64,000 bases of DNA from Archegozetes longisetosus. Its lineage: Eukaryota; Arthropoda; Arachnida; Sarcoptiformes; Trhypochthoniidae. Shown one piece after another: positions 11,457-24,900 of this stretch (its first letter is position 1; each line of letters begins with the position of its first letter). The notes beneath the pieces are model-generated. The model was not told the origin of the DNA and did not search any database. It saw only the letters and a list, made by a program, of their open reading frames with translations. The translations under genes and the position numbers were made by a program. Location: the NCBI GenBank assembly GCA_018873245.2, contig JAEMBT020000007.1:3423129-3487128 (forward strand), written 5' to 3'.

Positions 11457-12230
11457 TGACTACATTAGAACGAAAGAATGACCTGGCTATGACTAGCAAT
11501 TTCCCCATAATCCAGAAACACTAGGAACCATTAGAAAAGCCTGTTTTCGCCCGCTTTATTCACGAATCTCTCAAAATATAATGATTTACGTATGACCCTG
11601 ACCTATGGAACCTCCTGGAAACGATAAAAACTTACAAAAAAAAGAATATTGATATTTCATAGAAAAAAATCTGTTGAATATTTCTGAAACATTTTTCTTT
11701 AGTAAGTACAATTCGATTCTTAGATTAATAATTTTTCGCGAAGTAATCGAATAAAAAAAATAATGGCAAAATTAAAAACTGAAGCTTTTCTAGCCACAAT
11801 GCTCCAAGTATTTCAAACTTCTTTAAAAGTTTCTTCTACACTAGCTTGTTTAATATCAAGAAAGAGTTTGAAACACTAGGGCAACGAGGTAAAAAAATTT
11901 TCACTTATTTTTACCATAACATTTTTTTTATTTGGATTTTTTGGGAAAGAATATTTCATATTAATTTTAGAACAAAATCGTATTCATTTAGAGAAAACCT
12001 TTTAGAAGTTGGTCAGCAGTTTTTTTCTATGAAATATCAAAATTTTTTCTCCAAGAATTTTTATCGCTTCTAGGAAGTGTCATAATTTAGGATCACCAGG
12101 TGAATCGTTATACTTCGAGAGATCCATGAATATATTTGGCGAAAACAGACTTTTCAATAATTTTTAGCGTTTTCCGAATTGTTAGAGAATCACTGTCATA
12201 GCTGAATTCGCTTTTATGTCTTGTAATTTC
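11457..12230. repeat. Imperfect palindrome (foldback), arms about 385 bp
   Basis: The left arm from about 11457 and the reverse complement of the right arm from about 12230 match along their full length to a centre near 11843. Matching landmarks: CTGTTTTCGCC at 11548 against GGCGAAAACAG at 12138, TTGATATTTCATAGAAAAAA at 11650 against its inverse near 12030, and TTTCAAACT at 11811 against AGTTTGAAA at 11865. There is almost no loop. Arms are diverged, so it is old. Likely a foldback-type or palindromic MITE; open frames inside are artefacts of the AT-rich arms. Confidence 0.85.
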
Positions 12231-12239
12231 ATTGAACCA

Positions 12240-12690
12240 AATCATAGATTTCATTACTATTAATATCTTCAGGATTGTTCATGTCTGTTTCGATCGAATT
12301 ATAATTCAATTTAGCTCAATAATTAGTAAAATTGTCATTAACTAATCTCTTTCAATACGATAAGCAATTGATTTTTTCAGAAATTCTATTTGTTCGTCAT
12401 TTTCGACATTTTCGTCAATTATTTTGGTTATTCTTCTTCGTATCATTATTACTATTATCAATCAATTTGTCCATATCGTCGCCATTACTGGAGTGATTAT
12501 CATTTGAATGATCATTTAATTGTATTACTCTTACAACTGATTCACTATTTATATAATAATTATCTTTGATATTTTTGCATCAATTTTCTTGCCTTTTAAC
12601 TATATGATCGCATTCTTCATCACAACTTGACTTGAACCGATTATTTGTAATGAAGTCAACGAAATAAGCATCTTAAAAGCGATGAAAATC
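12240..12690 (-). other. N/D-rich coding-like remnant (uncertain)
   Basis: On the minus strand a run of about 60 codons rich in Asn and Asp (SNDNHSSNGDDMDKLIDN) is flanked by pieces that resemble the N-terminal spacer of the zinc-finger family (NNRFKSSCDEE against NNRHNSCDER of ZF-E/F). Stops interrupt it. It could be a further family relic or chance low complexity. Confidence 0.25.
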
Positions 12691-14082
12691 AATACAAACC
12701 GATTCTTCTGTTTATTGAAATATATTAAGAACAAAGTTGAGACCAAGACAAATTTTTGGTTTATAATGCATATCGACTGAATCTATAAGGTAAATTCGAT
12801 TACTTGGTATATAGTCAATAGTCATGGAACTCAGTTGAAAATACTACAGATATGACAGATAATAGAGGTTTAAAATCGAATATCTCAAATATTCTTCGTC
12901 TTCGACAGAACATTCTGCCATATTCATACCCAATATACAAAATACACAAGTACTCTGACAATTATCGAAATCTAAATACGTAATGATAAAACTGAGAAAC
13001 TCATTTTATTGAAGTTGTTACTATATGCTGAAATCAAAGTTTGATTTTCAGTAAACAGCCTATAAAAAGAGACGTCACTGCAAGTAATTGCCAATTTGAC
13101 TATTATTTAACGACACATGCTCATTTTTAAGCCTCGATTAGGACGAGCTGACAGTCAAGTCCAAAGTCAAGATACAAGATTTTGAATTAAATCGCACAAC
13201 GACTGATAAAGCTTCACCGCAAAAATTGATTATGAGAACTAAGAACTCATTCAATTAAAAAGCTTCAACAGAAATTTTGTTGCAATAACTTCTGAAGGTG
13301 AACTAATGATAAGTTCTTAATCAAAAGCCCAAACAGTTTTTCTAAGAAAAAAGCTGTTTGGGTGGGGTATCATTCCAAGTACTCGTCAAGATATCATAAA
13401 ACATTGGTCGTTGAACAATTTTATTCAACATATTGTATCTTATCTTCAGACTGAACTGTTAGTTCGTTCTAGTATGCAATCAAACAGCTATGAAGAAGAC
13501 AAAACTCAAAACATTAGGTTTATAGTCGGTTTAAATTATTTATTTTGACCTATTTTCGATTAATTTCAATGAAGATTATTGTTTCGGAATAATTTTTCAA
13601 TTTTGCAATGGTTTTAGTCTCAGTGTTTGTAAAACTCCATGAAACTTAAATATGCTCATTATTGAAAAGATTTAGTTGGAGACTTTACAGTAATATATCT
13701 GTGCGTTGAGAGGTCAGTTGAAAAGTGCTAAATAAGTGATGAGGTTCTAAAAACGTCATAAAATCACTGTAAACCATACAATTAGATCTGCTTACACACA
13801 AACTGACTCAACTTACCATGTTTTATTTAATGATACCAAACTCTTAAAAATAAAGGATTCGCAAACCCACTAAAAAAGGACGGATTGGCGAGTGTACGGA
13901 CAACTTGGGTCATCTAACCTCAGATTCTATCTAAAGGTTTGAGTGATTTCTCTTTGGCAGACATCAATATACTGTACTATACTTTACAGAAAATTTTAAA
14001 GAAATTTACATAAAATTTAAAGTATATAAAATTTAGTTATTATAAATGTATTTGCAAATACTTTGAACTGTTATTGAAATTG
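12691..14082. other. Intergenic
   Basis: AT-rich; nothing supported. Confidence 0.5.
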
Positions 14083-15660
14083 TTAAACATTTGTTAGCAA
14101 GTTTATATCTATTCTCATAGTTAAAGCGTTCATATCCTCCTCAGTTTCATTGGAATTAACTTGAATATAATCAGCCATTTCAGAGTAGTCATCATTAATA
14201 CCTACATAATTTTCATTATGTCCTATATTTACATCAATTTTTCTATTTCTTCTATAAGTTAAATAAAAATCTTAAAACTATTATTCCATTTATTGTGAAC
14301 ACTATAATTGCAGTTATTAAAGGCATAGATAGCGATTTTCGAATATCTTCACAACTAATTTCGCTGTCAAGTTTCCAAATGCCATTAACGCATTGTCAAG
14401 TACCAATTCCTCTAATAATCTATTCCTCATTATCGCAATAATTGGCATAACTTTGATCGTCAACCATAATATAAGTGCTATTAAAAAATCGTCTTGACGC
14501 GTTAACTTTCAATGAACTTTTAGTTTCGGATACAATACAAGGCTTTGGTTCAACACGCTTTGATACACTTTCTGACCATTTGCCAAATTTATACATTTAC
14601 TGTTCAAGCCTGACAGTAATAGACATTTAATGCATATACATATTTGCATTATATACCCTGCGACAAAAAATCCGGAAACCCATTGTGTATTTTGATAATT
14701 AATTTTTTCGACCTCAACCCAGTTGATCACTTATAGGGAATAGTAAAGAATATTCTTGAGAAAGAAGAACAGAAAACATTTCAGCTGTGGGTAGCGAAAA
14801 CAAACCAAGTGTGGGACAATTATACGTTAGACTATAGGAGTCGTTGAACAAAAGTATGAAAGAGCGCATCAAAAAGCGTATTGCTGCAGAGGGAGACCAA
14901 ATTAAATTGTGATTACTTTTTAGTCGCAATAATTAAAATCAAATGCATTCTTGTGATAAATTTGAAGTCAGCATATTGTAATTTTCGTTAAAAACTTTAC
15001 AGTTACTTTTTTCGAATTTTTTGTAGCGAGGTATATTCGACCGTTTAAGTGTATCCGTTAGCAAGTAGGTGAGTCTTCAGGTATCTCTGACATTGAACAC
15101 GATGTATTAGATAATTTATACATTGGAAAATCACTATTCCAATAACCGAAATCTAAGCACCTCATGACTGAATGCCGGCTAGTTCAACTCCACTCTACAA
15201 TATTCAAAGCCCGCAGCAATGTTATACTTATATACAATTTTCGATTTGACGGAATTTAATATCGTTTCTAGTTTACCGTATTAGTGAGTAACGCGGCACA
15301 CTGTTATTAATTTCTGGAGTTCTAATGATTTCGGCGTCTCTTTCTGTGGTTTTTTGCGCAATCAAAATAAATGTTGCGAGCTATTCATCTGGCTACTAAC
15401 ATCTGGCATAACTCTTTCATTACTGATCTTAATCGTTGAATATATTTGCCGCAAGTGCCTGCTCTTTTACTCCACCTTTCATCAACACAGATACTGTAAT
15501 TATTACCAAATAAATGATCTGAAGATCTCCAAAAGCAACTAAAGCTTACTTCATTCCCACATTTAAACTTTTGTGAAGACTTTGAATCTATATCTTCTCC
15601 TATAATAACATAAATGGGTATACAGGTGTACCGCAATCGCAGTTTTATGCGCCGTCATTT
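14083..15660 (-). pseudogene. Decayed sushi (CCP) domain membrane protein
   Basis: Minus-strand remains read in order. Near 15650-15490 is a CCP-like unit: CDCGTPVYPF, then KFKCGNEVSFSCFW, SICVDERWSKRAGTC. Near 14420-14350 is the end of another CCP unit: CVNGIWKLDSEISCEDI. It is followed at 14340-14260 by a hydrophobic span, PLITAIIVFTINGIIVL, then a basic stop-transfer stretch YRRNRK and a tail to the stop at 14083-14085 that is rich in Tyr in acidic context (NENYVG, DDYSEM, ADYIQV). Known CCP proteins are extracellular recognition proteins or receptors, so this was probably a type I receptor with a tyrosine-bearing tail. At least two frame changes and several in-frame stops, plus the mariner remnant at 14656-15031, show that it is dead. 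The exact exon plan cannot be recovered by eye. Confidence 0.65.
14656..15031 (+). mobile_element. Internally deleted Tc1/mariner element
   Basis: The ends CCCTGCGACAAAAAATCCG and, inverted, CCTCGCTACAAAAAATTCG are terminal inverted repeats with TA on each outer side (14654-14655, 15032-15033), as Tc1/mariner insertions show. The plus strand keeps the C-terminal part of a Tc1-type transposase: DLNPVDHL near 14712, then NILEKEEQKTFQLWV and WDNYTLDY, and MKERIKKRIAAEGDQIKL in another frame near 14860-14915. DLNP is the conserved DDE-region motif. Stops and frame changes show it is dead, and most of the transposase is missing. It lies inside the sushi-protein pseudogene. Confidence 0.85.
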
Positions 15661-18200
15661 GATACTACTTTGATTATGTTAGGGTTACTTTTTATTAAAT
15701 TAGAACATAAAAACAATGAAAAAATAGAATTATTTCACGCGTTTTAGTCGGAGTACTTCCTTTCATTTACTAAGGTGAACCAGATTTTAATTTACATAAA
15801 TCTCAAATTCTTATAATAAAACTGATTATTAATAGATAGAATATTCTTGACGGACAACTCTGATTCCTGCTGTTTCTGCTAACAGTAATTGATTACATCG
15901 TTTATGTCTTCTTGTTTTAATAATAGGATCTTTAAGTTTTTGATCTAATACGATCTCTAAAGTTCAAGAAGTTATTTCATTTAATTATAAAGATATAATT
16001 TAGTAGTTATAGTTATCGTCTTGGTTATTGCTGTAATAACTGTTATTTTGTTAATTTTATTAGTTATTAATGTTGAACGTATTTTTTACTGTCATATTCC
16101 TCTTACTCTTTTGTTCGTACTCTTATTTACATTGTTATATATGCATGCGATGTAATATCTTTCATTCAATACGGCTTTTTCAGTGATCAGTGGTTTTTTC
16201 ATTGCTTCTAATTTTCGAAGAAAACAAAGATTTATCTGAACGAAGTAACAAGGAACTTAAGTACAAAGTTTTATTGTACTAGTTTTTCCGATTTGAGACA
16301 TTAGCACCGAGATTTTCGGTAATCTCTGAATTTTTAGGGAACCACCGAAAATAATAAATTTGGTATAGTTTCATTGCATTTAAGGACATAAAAATTGGTG
16401 AACCAATTAAAGTTGAACTAACTTTAAAGTTCACTTCAGTCGAACAAAATTCGTAGTCAGGAAGGCTTATGTAATGTTTGCAAAAAAATCGAAGAATAGC
16501 TTTTAAGATTACTTGTTTTTCTCCATTCTATTTCAATTTCAAAATTTTTTCAGATAAATTTGTTGGTAAAATTCTATTTTCACACTTTATGATAGAATTT
16601 AGTGTATTTTGAACATTCGACTTTGCTTTTACAGGCACCAATCTTGATCATCAGAAAATCTCAACTCTACTTAGATTGGTTTGAGTTTGGCGGAATCCAA
16701 CTTATTAGAATGGCATTTTAACCCTTCAGTTTAGCTAAACAAGTCAAAATTAATTTTATAATTGACCTTCTCAGCCCTCAACCCTAGATTTCTTCATTGA
16801 TTCGCACTTACCATAGCAAGATAAAAAATGCAATAGTGAGAAAGATAACTAAATGAAACTTAAGCATGAATAGTCAATTGAAACGCTAAGTTTTGTAGAT
16901 TGATTTCGATAAGTATTAGTAGGCAACGATTACTAATATTTAAGCTTAGTTTTGAAATTCAAGGAAAGTTTAAACTTTGAACTCATTAAAGTAGAGCTAT
17001 GAAAAATATTCACTCATGTACTTTTAAATGATTTAATTAAATGTTTACCTTTTCAATCTAGCTTAACAACTCCTATTTATTGTTATATTGTTTGATAAAC
17101 TTTCAGAATTGACTATACCTTAGTTGAAATATTTATTGACACACAACATTAAGTCGATACTCGAAACTTAAATTCTTGAAACTCGAACTCTTCATAATCA
17201 TCTTCAAATATTATGAGAGTTTTCGCTTTAGAATGAAAGTAGGAAAACAGATAATTTTGTTTTTTCAGCTAAACTGACTAGTTAAAATGCCGTTCCGTTA
17301 AACTGACTCCTACTATATGGAAAAGTAGGAAACTTTTGAGTCGCCAGTTATTGTAGTTCTTATACTGGACTGCAGGTTCCGAGGACTTCGTGCCAAGTAT
17401 TAGTGACTTGTCAGTTCTTTACATTTGCCGTCGATTGGATTCATTATAACTAAGAATTGGATAATATTTATCAATAGCTAAAACAACGACTCCATTCAAT
17501 AAAGTGGGTATCACATCGATACGTGAAGTACCGCAAACTAAATCTTGAGCTCTTTCTGATAAGTACATCGATGGGTATATCATAATAACAAGTGTATATT
17601 CGATAAAGATAACTTTCTAACTAAAAACTTGTCCATAATTTAAGTGAAGAACTTCATTAGAACTAAACACTCTCATAGATAAGACCCTTTTTCTAGATAG
17701 TTTTATTGTCAGGACTTGGTTGAGTCGTAGGTTGAGTCGCACACGATTGTCGTTTTGCGAAAACGACAATATAGAGCTAGTTTACTGTTAAACTCCGTTT
17801 TTATTAATACAAAAGTTTAATAGACTTCAAGATAAAGTTTCAAAGTTTTTGTTATACTCAAGTCTTTCGATTTAAGCTCAACATCAATAAAGTCTTAATA
17901 AAATTGTATTTAAAATTAAATTAAACGTTTTTCGCAAATTGAAAGTAAATATAATATGTTAATAAATCAGTTTTAAATTTAAGGCTTCGTTAAAACTAAT
18001 TCTAAATAAAAGTTTTTAACTTTTGTAATAGTTTTCAAGAGAATAAACAGTCAGTTTTTATAAAAGAAAAGTCCCTGAGAACTTTTACGCCAATCATTTG
18101 AAGAGCAAGTAAACACAAAACTAGTAGTAGTTAAGGTGTAAACCAACTTTCTATTTGATTGCTTTTAAAGTCCAATTATTTACTCAAATGTATGGAATCG
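15661..18200. other. Intergenic
   Basis: AT-rich (about 70 percent by eye) with no gene, long repeat or recognisable element. Confidence 0.5.
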
Positions 18201-19760
18201 CAGATCAAAACAAAATTAAATTAAAAATGGACAAAATTGTATCTCACAAGATATTAACGGGGAATAAGACCCGAACAATAGAGGTAAAGAGATAATAACG
18301 AGAGAGACAACAAGTGGTAAATTGAAACTTAATTGCGTTTCAAACAAGAGTCATTAAGACAACTAAGGTTCCGAAGAAGATTAATCTCAAGATCAAACCT
18401 TTGAGAACTTGTAATCCATTGTATTGTTAAATGAAATGCTTGAAAAATTTTAATATTAATCAACAAAGCGATACCAACGAGTATTTTAACGGTTCAAATG
18501 ATGAGTAAAAATGTTAATTTATAGTCGAAAATGTGAGCAAACAATTGAATCAGTTGTCGATTGAAGATAATTTATCATATGGTAAAGAAGAGGGTTTTAA
18601 GAAATTTAATTAGATTTGTAGGTTGATCGGTCAATAGGTCTGCAAAAGCTTTTTTGAGGCAACTGCTGGTAAATCTCCAGGTTTTATCAGAAATTTGTTT
18701 CTCAATTTGGAAAGAGATACCAAATATTATAGCGATCAAAGCATTAAGAGTTGAAGAATGAACAGAAGAGACCACCTGTCCAAACATACTCAAAGATTAA
18801 TTATGAGATCTAAAGTTTGTTGACAGAGGAGCCGTGTTGATAAACATTTTCATAAAAATATAGCAGAAGTTTATAAAACTTTTGTCGAAAAGAACGGGGT
18901 TAAGCATCGATTTCCTTGGATTATGAGGAAAAAGTCTTCAGATAATGAAGAAAAGAGTTGATTAAACAGTACAGAATTAATGATGTCGAGTTTTTGTAAT
19001 TATAATTTTTATTCTGTTTTTACGACCGATTGTTAGAGATATCAGTCGTGAAAATGTCGGAAGTAGTATTAAGAATATTGTTGATAATTCAGATCTTTAT
19101 AAATTTAGGTTTATTTCTATTAAGTTGAGGTTAGAAAAGGAGTGATGTCGATGACTTGAGCTCAAGACAAAAGAAAATTAATAATTTTGTTATGGATTTG
19201 ATTTATAAGTTTAATAGTAATGATGGCTATTGTAGAGACGAGGATATGGTGGCAAAAAATGAGAAAACAGTTCAACAAGTAGAGAAAGTAATCAAAACTC
19301 TAATAATAATAAAACTAAATCGAGTAAAAAGTCGTCGCTTGGTTGCAGTGAAGACAGAACTAGTTTATCGTTTATTGATTTCAGTGATCAAAGTGATTAG
19401 ACTTGGTTCAAAAAAGTCATGAATAAGCCACTCTATGCTACGCCACGTTCAACTAAGGCTTTTCTATCGAGCTGTCACTACAAGTTTCGCTCAGATTCAA
19501 ATTGGGTTTTGTTCAAGTTTTGAACTCCGTTGTATTTTAATATTTTTAACTCTGAAACAGCTCGTTTCTGAAAGCACACCTATTTTGACTTGTAAAATAT
19601 TATTGTTGAGCATGATCGGAAACAATATCGACTACAGTTCGACAGAGAGCCGAAAAAGTTTATTGTGTTTACAACGCCTTAGAAATATTGCCATTAGATT
19701 AGCGGGCACTAAGGAGATACCGAAACATCTTACAAGTCAATTGACAAACGATCTCTAAGA
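18201..19760 (+). pseudogene. Unidentified decayed coding-like stretch
   Basis: The composition changes to purine-rich and codon-like on the plus strand, with several open pieces in different frames, for example ENVGSSIKNIVDNSDLYKF near 19050, KKSSLGCSEDRTSLSFID near 19330 and KPLYATPRSTKAFLSSC near 19430. I do not recognise a domain. It could be a dead host gene or an old element. It is not translated as one protein in its present state. Confidence 0.35.
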
Positions 19761-21911
19761 GTGAATATAAATCAAAGATAGTCATTGTAATTTTACCGAA
19801 GGGTAGGTATTTTGGTTCAAGTATCGATTTAATTCGGAATTTTTAAATTTTTCATGAAATGAAGGTATTGCTAAAAACTAATTAAACATTTCACTGTTTG
19901 TATAAAACTTGCGTAGAGATTCATGCATGAGTTCACACGAATTCTGGGAAAATCCGAACATTTACTCAAAGTGGGAAGTTTTTCAAGTGTTTAATTCGAA
20001 AGTTTCAATTGTGAAAGGCTTCGAGGTTTCAAAATATGCAGGAAAAAAGTTTAGTTTCCTGTTCTGCTTATCAACAAAAACATAAATTTGCTTAAGCACT
20101 AGGCAATAAAATCTGGAGATATTTTGGTAGGCATTGAAAAATTCTACTACATTTGGGATTATTCACAACTTAATTACACGTGTCTTAGAAAATAAGTTTG
20201 AAAATGAAACCAGAGCTCATAAAAATTCGATAATTACATGATAATTGCGTAGTGAAGCTAATATAACTTGATAATTATTCTTTAGTTTATGTTACGAATT
20301 GCTTCACTTTTAATAGTTGAACATTTAAAAAATTTCTCATCATTTGATTAGGGCTATAATGAACTGCGTCAGTAGTTAGTAATCATTTTCGCTAATAGAT
20401 AAATCGATCGAAAAACTCCTTAGCTAAGGATTTTTTCTATAATATTCACTAACGATCGTACACGTAATGCAACTTATTCTATATCTGCGCTTAGCATAAA
20501 CCAATTAATGCATGAATAAAAATAGATTTTTTATGAATAATTCAATGCTACGAACGTGAAAGTGTATGATGTTTCAAAAGAATGGCGACTTATTAAACCA
20601 TCTGTAATCTAAAGATCCTATAAAGGATAGATAAATGTTCTAATTGCTGATAAATCAAAAATTTTTCAAAATTGATTCAAGTAAAAACCTTCCTTGTAAT
20701 TATAAGTCAAAATTTGCAGTCATTTTGTAAAATTCATCAATCATTTTGTCATTTAATTGGTTTCGGATTTTAAACTAGATTTTTATTTGTTAAGAAAAGT
20801 CATTGTGGACAGTGGCGGAACCATGTTCACTATCGCAGAACAGGCTATGATAAAAGCACTTCATATTGAAAATCTCATGATAAAATGTTGGCATAGAGGG
20901 TAAAATAATCGATAACAGGGTTTGCATTTTGAAACATCGTTCAAATGTTGGTTCAAAAGATATCTTAAAGTTTTTTCTTCTACTGAACACTAACAGGAAC
21001 TGAATATCACTCAAAATGAACTTTTATTAGTGTTGATAATTATTTTCGTAGTCAGCTTATTCTATTAAATAGGAATGCTCAGTATGAAACTGGTCAATTT
21101 TTAACTGGATGTTCAGAAGATGATATAATGTTGATATAGTTGAAGTTTTGAGTAAGATTCTAAACTGGGATTAGCGTTAATTTGCTTAACAGGATAATAG
21201 AAGCATATTTTGAAGCACTTTTTCCCTTAAACGTTTTGGGAAAACAATTTTATCTAAAACCCTAGAACAATCATGATATTTAAATTTCGGTGCGCCTCAA
21301 ATAAATAGTGCATTATCAGGAGAGCTTTCTCAAGATAAGTATGGTTCCGTCACATGAGTCATATTTCAAGTTAAAAGTGATTTATTACCATAATATCAAT
21401 ATTTCTATGTAAAAGTGATTATTTGAAAAACTAATGTTTCCTCACAAAAAACATAACCTTCAAAGGAGGGGAAGCAAATTTTCGTTTCAATAAAACCTGG
21501 TTCTTATTCAACTCGTTTCGCTCAGCGAAATCATTCGATTCATTGTATGATTCATTGGCTCATTTGAAAATTGTAATCAAATTTGACAAAATGTCTCCGA
21601 GCAAAAGGTATAGCATATTGATTATTTTTAGAGACTATTCAATTGTTCAGAGCAGTCAATAGTAATGTTTTAGGGGTTGCAATCAATTTGGCAAAACTGT
21701 TGCCATGTTATTTATGAATATTTTAGTCTCCAAATTCTTGATCCTAAGCGAACATTTGTGTTCATTGAAGAAAAACAATGAAATAAAACCCGATATTAAA
21801 AACTACGGAACATGAGAGAGAAAAGTAATGAAGATTCAGTTTTTTTTCTTATAGACAAAAATTAGTGAAATTTGAATGAATCAGTGATTTTTTGTGATCG
21901 CCAGACTATAG
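19761..21911. other. Intergenic upstream of ZF-C
   Basis: AT-rich; no gene or repeat supported apart from the ZF-C promoter at its right end. Confidence 0.5.
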
Positions 21912-21919
21912 TATAAAAG
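21912..21919 (+). promoter_or_regulatory. TATA box of ZF-C
   Basis: TATAAAAG lies 52 bp before the ATG at 21971, leaving room for a 5' UTR of about 20-25 bases. Confidence 0.5.
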
Positions 21920-21970
21920 TAATATGAAAAATGAATTGAAAAATAATTTTCTAAGTGACTCAATAGTGAA

Positions 21971-24900
21971 ATGGACTGCGATTTAGGGTATATTCAGATA
22001 ATTGATAATGAAGTCAATTTATATTACGATTTTGACCAAAAATTTTCTTTTAAACCAAATAATTATTCAAATAATTGGACTTTAATTAAACAGAATTTAG
22101 TCAATAGTTATAATAAAAATAACTTGAATGCTATAAATGTTATTAAGAATTCAATTAATAGTGATTTTCATCAACTTTCAGATAAGTATAAACTGAACGA
22201 TAAGTGTATTAATTATCATATGATCGAATCAGAACAATTGAACATCAATCAGAAGTTAATTAATGAAAAATTAGTCTCCAGCGAAAGTCAACTGAAATTT
22301 GAGAATAAAATCAATCGGAGAACTCATTTCGATTCTGTTCAGACCGACTTAAGCGCAATCAAAAATAATAATAAAATGGATGTGGAGCCGAAAACAACGG
22401 TTAATCACAATATATATCGAGGTCTTTATCCAATCAAAGAAGTCAAACAATACTATAAGAGGGAGTTCTATAAGGGTAAACCTCTTTATATATGTCTTTG
22501 GAATGATTGTGGTTTCAAGACATGGAAGTATTCGCAACACATCGCGAGACACATACACCTCAAACATATTGGTATCAAAGAGCTCAAGTGCGAAGAACCT
22601 AATTGTGAGAAGACTTTTAAGAGACCCGAAAGTCTGGTTCAACACCAAAAGAATCATTTGTGTGGGTTTGGTATCGATAGCGAAAAAATGAAAGACCCCT
22701 CGAATGTCTGCGGCGTTAAGAATATTAAGAAATACTACTTTCGCGAATTAGACAATGACTATTATGTCTTTGGTTGTAAGTGGATTGGCTGCCAGTTTGT
22801 GACTAATAATTCTGGAAGTATTAGAAGACATGTTCATAATCAGCATTTGTGTCCTCACTCTGTCAATAATCATAATGGTTTGGATACGAGTAGTAATAAA
22901 ATGAATAGCAGTATCGGCAGTCATAGTTTAGGCACTAGTAATCAGCTGAATAGTAGTAAATCTGAAGTTAACTTGCCACTTATTGAGATAATAGAATTTG
23001 ATCGACAGCAATTCAGTCAGAAAACTGATAGCAGCCAAGAGTCAGTTATCGCACAAAATATCGATAATCCCTTTGCTATCACTACTAATCCGGTTGTCAA
23101 AGAAATCGAGTCTAATTTTAACCGAAGGTCCAGTGGAGGCCTTTATTCGCTTAAGAATTATTCAGAGCTTTACCGAAAAGTTAGAGTCGATGGTGAGGTT
23201 TTATTCAAATGTAATTGTAATCAATTCACAACCAAAAGTCAAATATCATTAGTTCGCCATATTTGGTCTGACATCGGGAGAAATGTGTTTGAATGCGATA
23301 TGCGTGGATGTGATGCAAAGTTTGACAATGAGTTTAATTTATATAAACATAAGAAATTTGACCACAATTACGATAATAATAATATGCAAAGTATTAGTAA
23401 AACTATTGCTAAAGTACCGCAAGCTAGTGATCAAAGCATTTCTAATCACAGGGATTTTGATGATAAAATGAATATTAATAGTAATATCAATAATAGTATT
23501 AATGATACTGTCGATAGAGCTGAACGCATAATAGCAACAGTTCCGCAAACTATCGAACCATTGATCGACAAAACACAATTGATAAGTCATATGAATGACA
23601 ATGGAAATAGAAATATTACTAATACTAGAACTCGAAGATCTTCAAGTGGTATCTATTCCTTAAAGAACTTTAGCCGACACTTCCGGAAAATCAGAATAAA
23701 TGATCAGGTCTTCTATAAGTGCGAATGTGGACAATTCACGACTAAGTCAAGCGTTTCACTAGTGAGACATATTTGGATTCATAAAGGAATCAATAGCTTT
23801 GAGTGTGACTTATGTAATGCTAGATATGACAACGAATCGTCACTTTATAGGCACAGAAAATTCGATCACAATTCGAAAAATCTGCCAAATTTGACCAATA
23901 TTTTGGTTAACTCTAATGCAAATACGAGTTATGCAAACATCACTAGTAATCAATTGAAGCCAAATGTCAATCATTTTGAGAACAATTTTGAGTTCAACAA
24001 GTTTTGTGAAGAGAGAAGGAGTTCGATAAGCAATGACAGCGTAATAGATGTTTCACAAGTGACTAACAATTCATTGATAAGTCAAGCAAGTCCAATGAGT
24101 AATTCATTCATAACGACAGCGAAACCGATAGGCTTGAAACCGATCAATTATACGCCTGATAGAAGTGGAGTAGGTCTTTATTCGCTCAAGAATTATGGAA
24201 AATACTATAAGAAGCTCAAGATTAATGAAGAAGTTTCCTATAAATGCACTGTTTGTGGTTATATGTCAAGATCTCAGGTGAGTTCTGACTTTCTCTAGAG
24301 ATAATATTCATATTAATACTGACTTTTTTTTATAGATGAATAGTTTTCCTATTTGCTTAATTACATAAATGTTTAAATGTATTGTAGGTATCATTGATTC
24401 GACACATTTGGGTACACACAGGAATGAATCGTTTTGAGTGCGAAATACCTGAATGTAAGGCAAGCTTCAGTAGTGAAAGCGAGTTATATAAGCACAGAAA
24501 GACACACAACACAACCACAACCCCTAAAGCAGTCATCACATCCACACCAAAAATTCCAAACTCTAATCAAATGCCATCCAATTATATAATCCTAAACAAT
24601 AGCAACTTGACTGAAGAGGAGAGCTATTCAACACCTATAGTAAGGAATGAAAGCGTTATTCAAGTCCCGCAAACGATAATTTCGGTCCCGAAAACAATTA
24701 TTTCTATACCGAAAACGATTAATTCTATTCCGAAAACAATAGACAAATCATTGAGTAGTCAAATAAGAAAAAATCATGCAATGAATAGCAGGCCAGGACT
24801 TTACAGTCTGAAGACTTATGCCAAGTATTTTAGAAAAGTGAAACTTATCGATGGCTTTAACTATGTATGCAATTGCGGCGAATTCACGACTAGATCTCAA

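Noticed and set aside
11846-12073. 75-codon open frame
   Set aside because: Falls inside one arm of the palindrome, with AT-rich composition and no signature.
18220-18290. Possible chromodomain-like start in the decayed stretch
   Set aside because: The resemblance is a few residues only and the characteristic Trp positions are absent.
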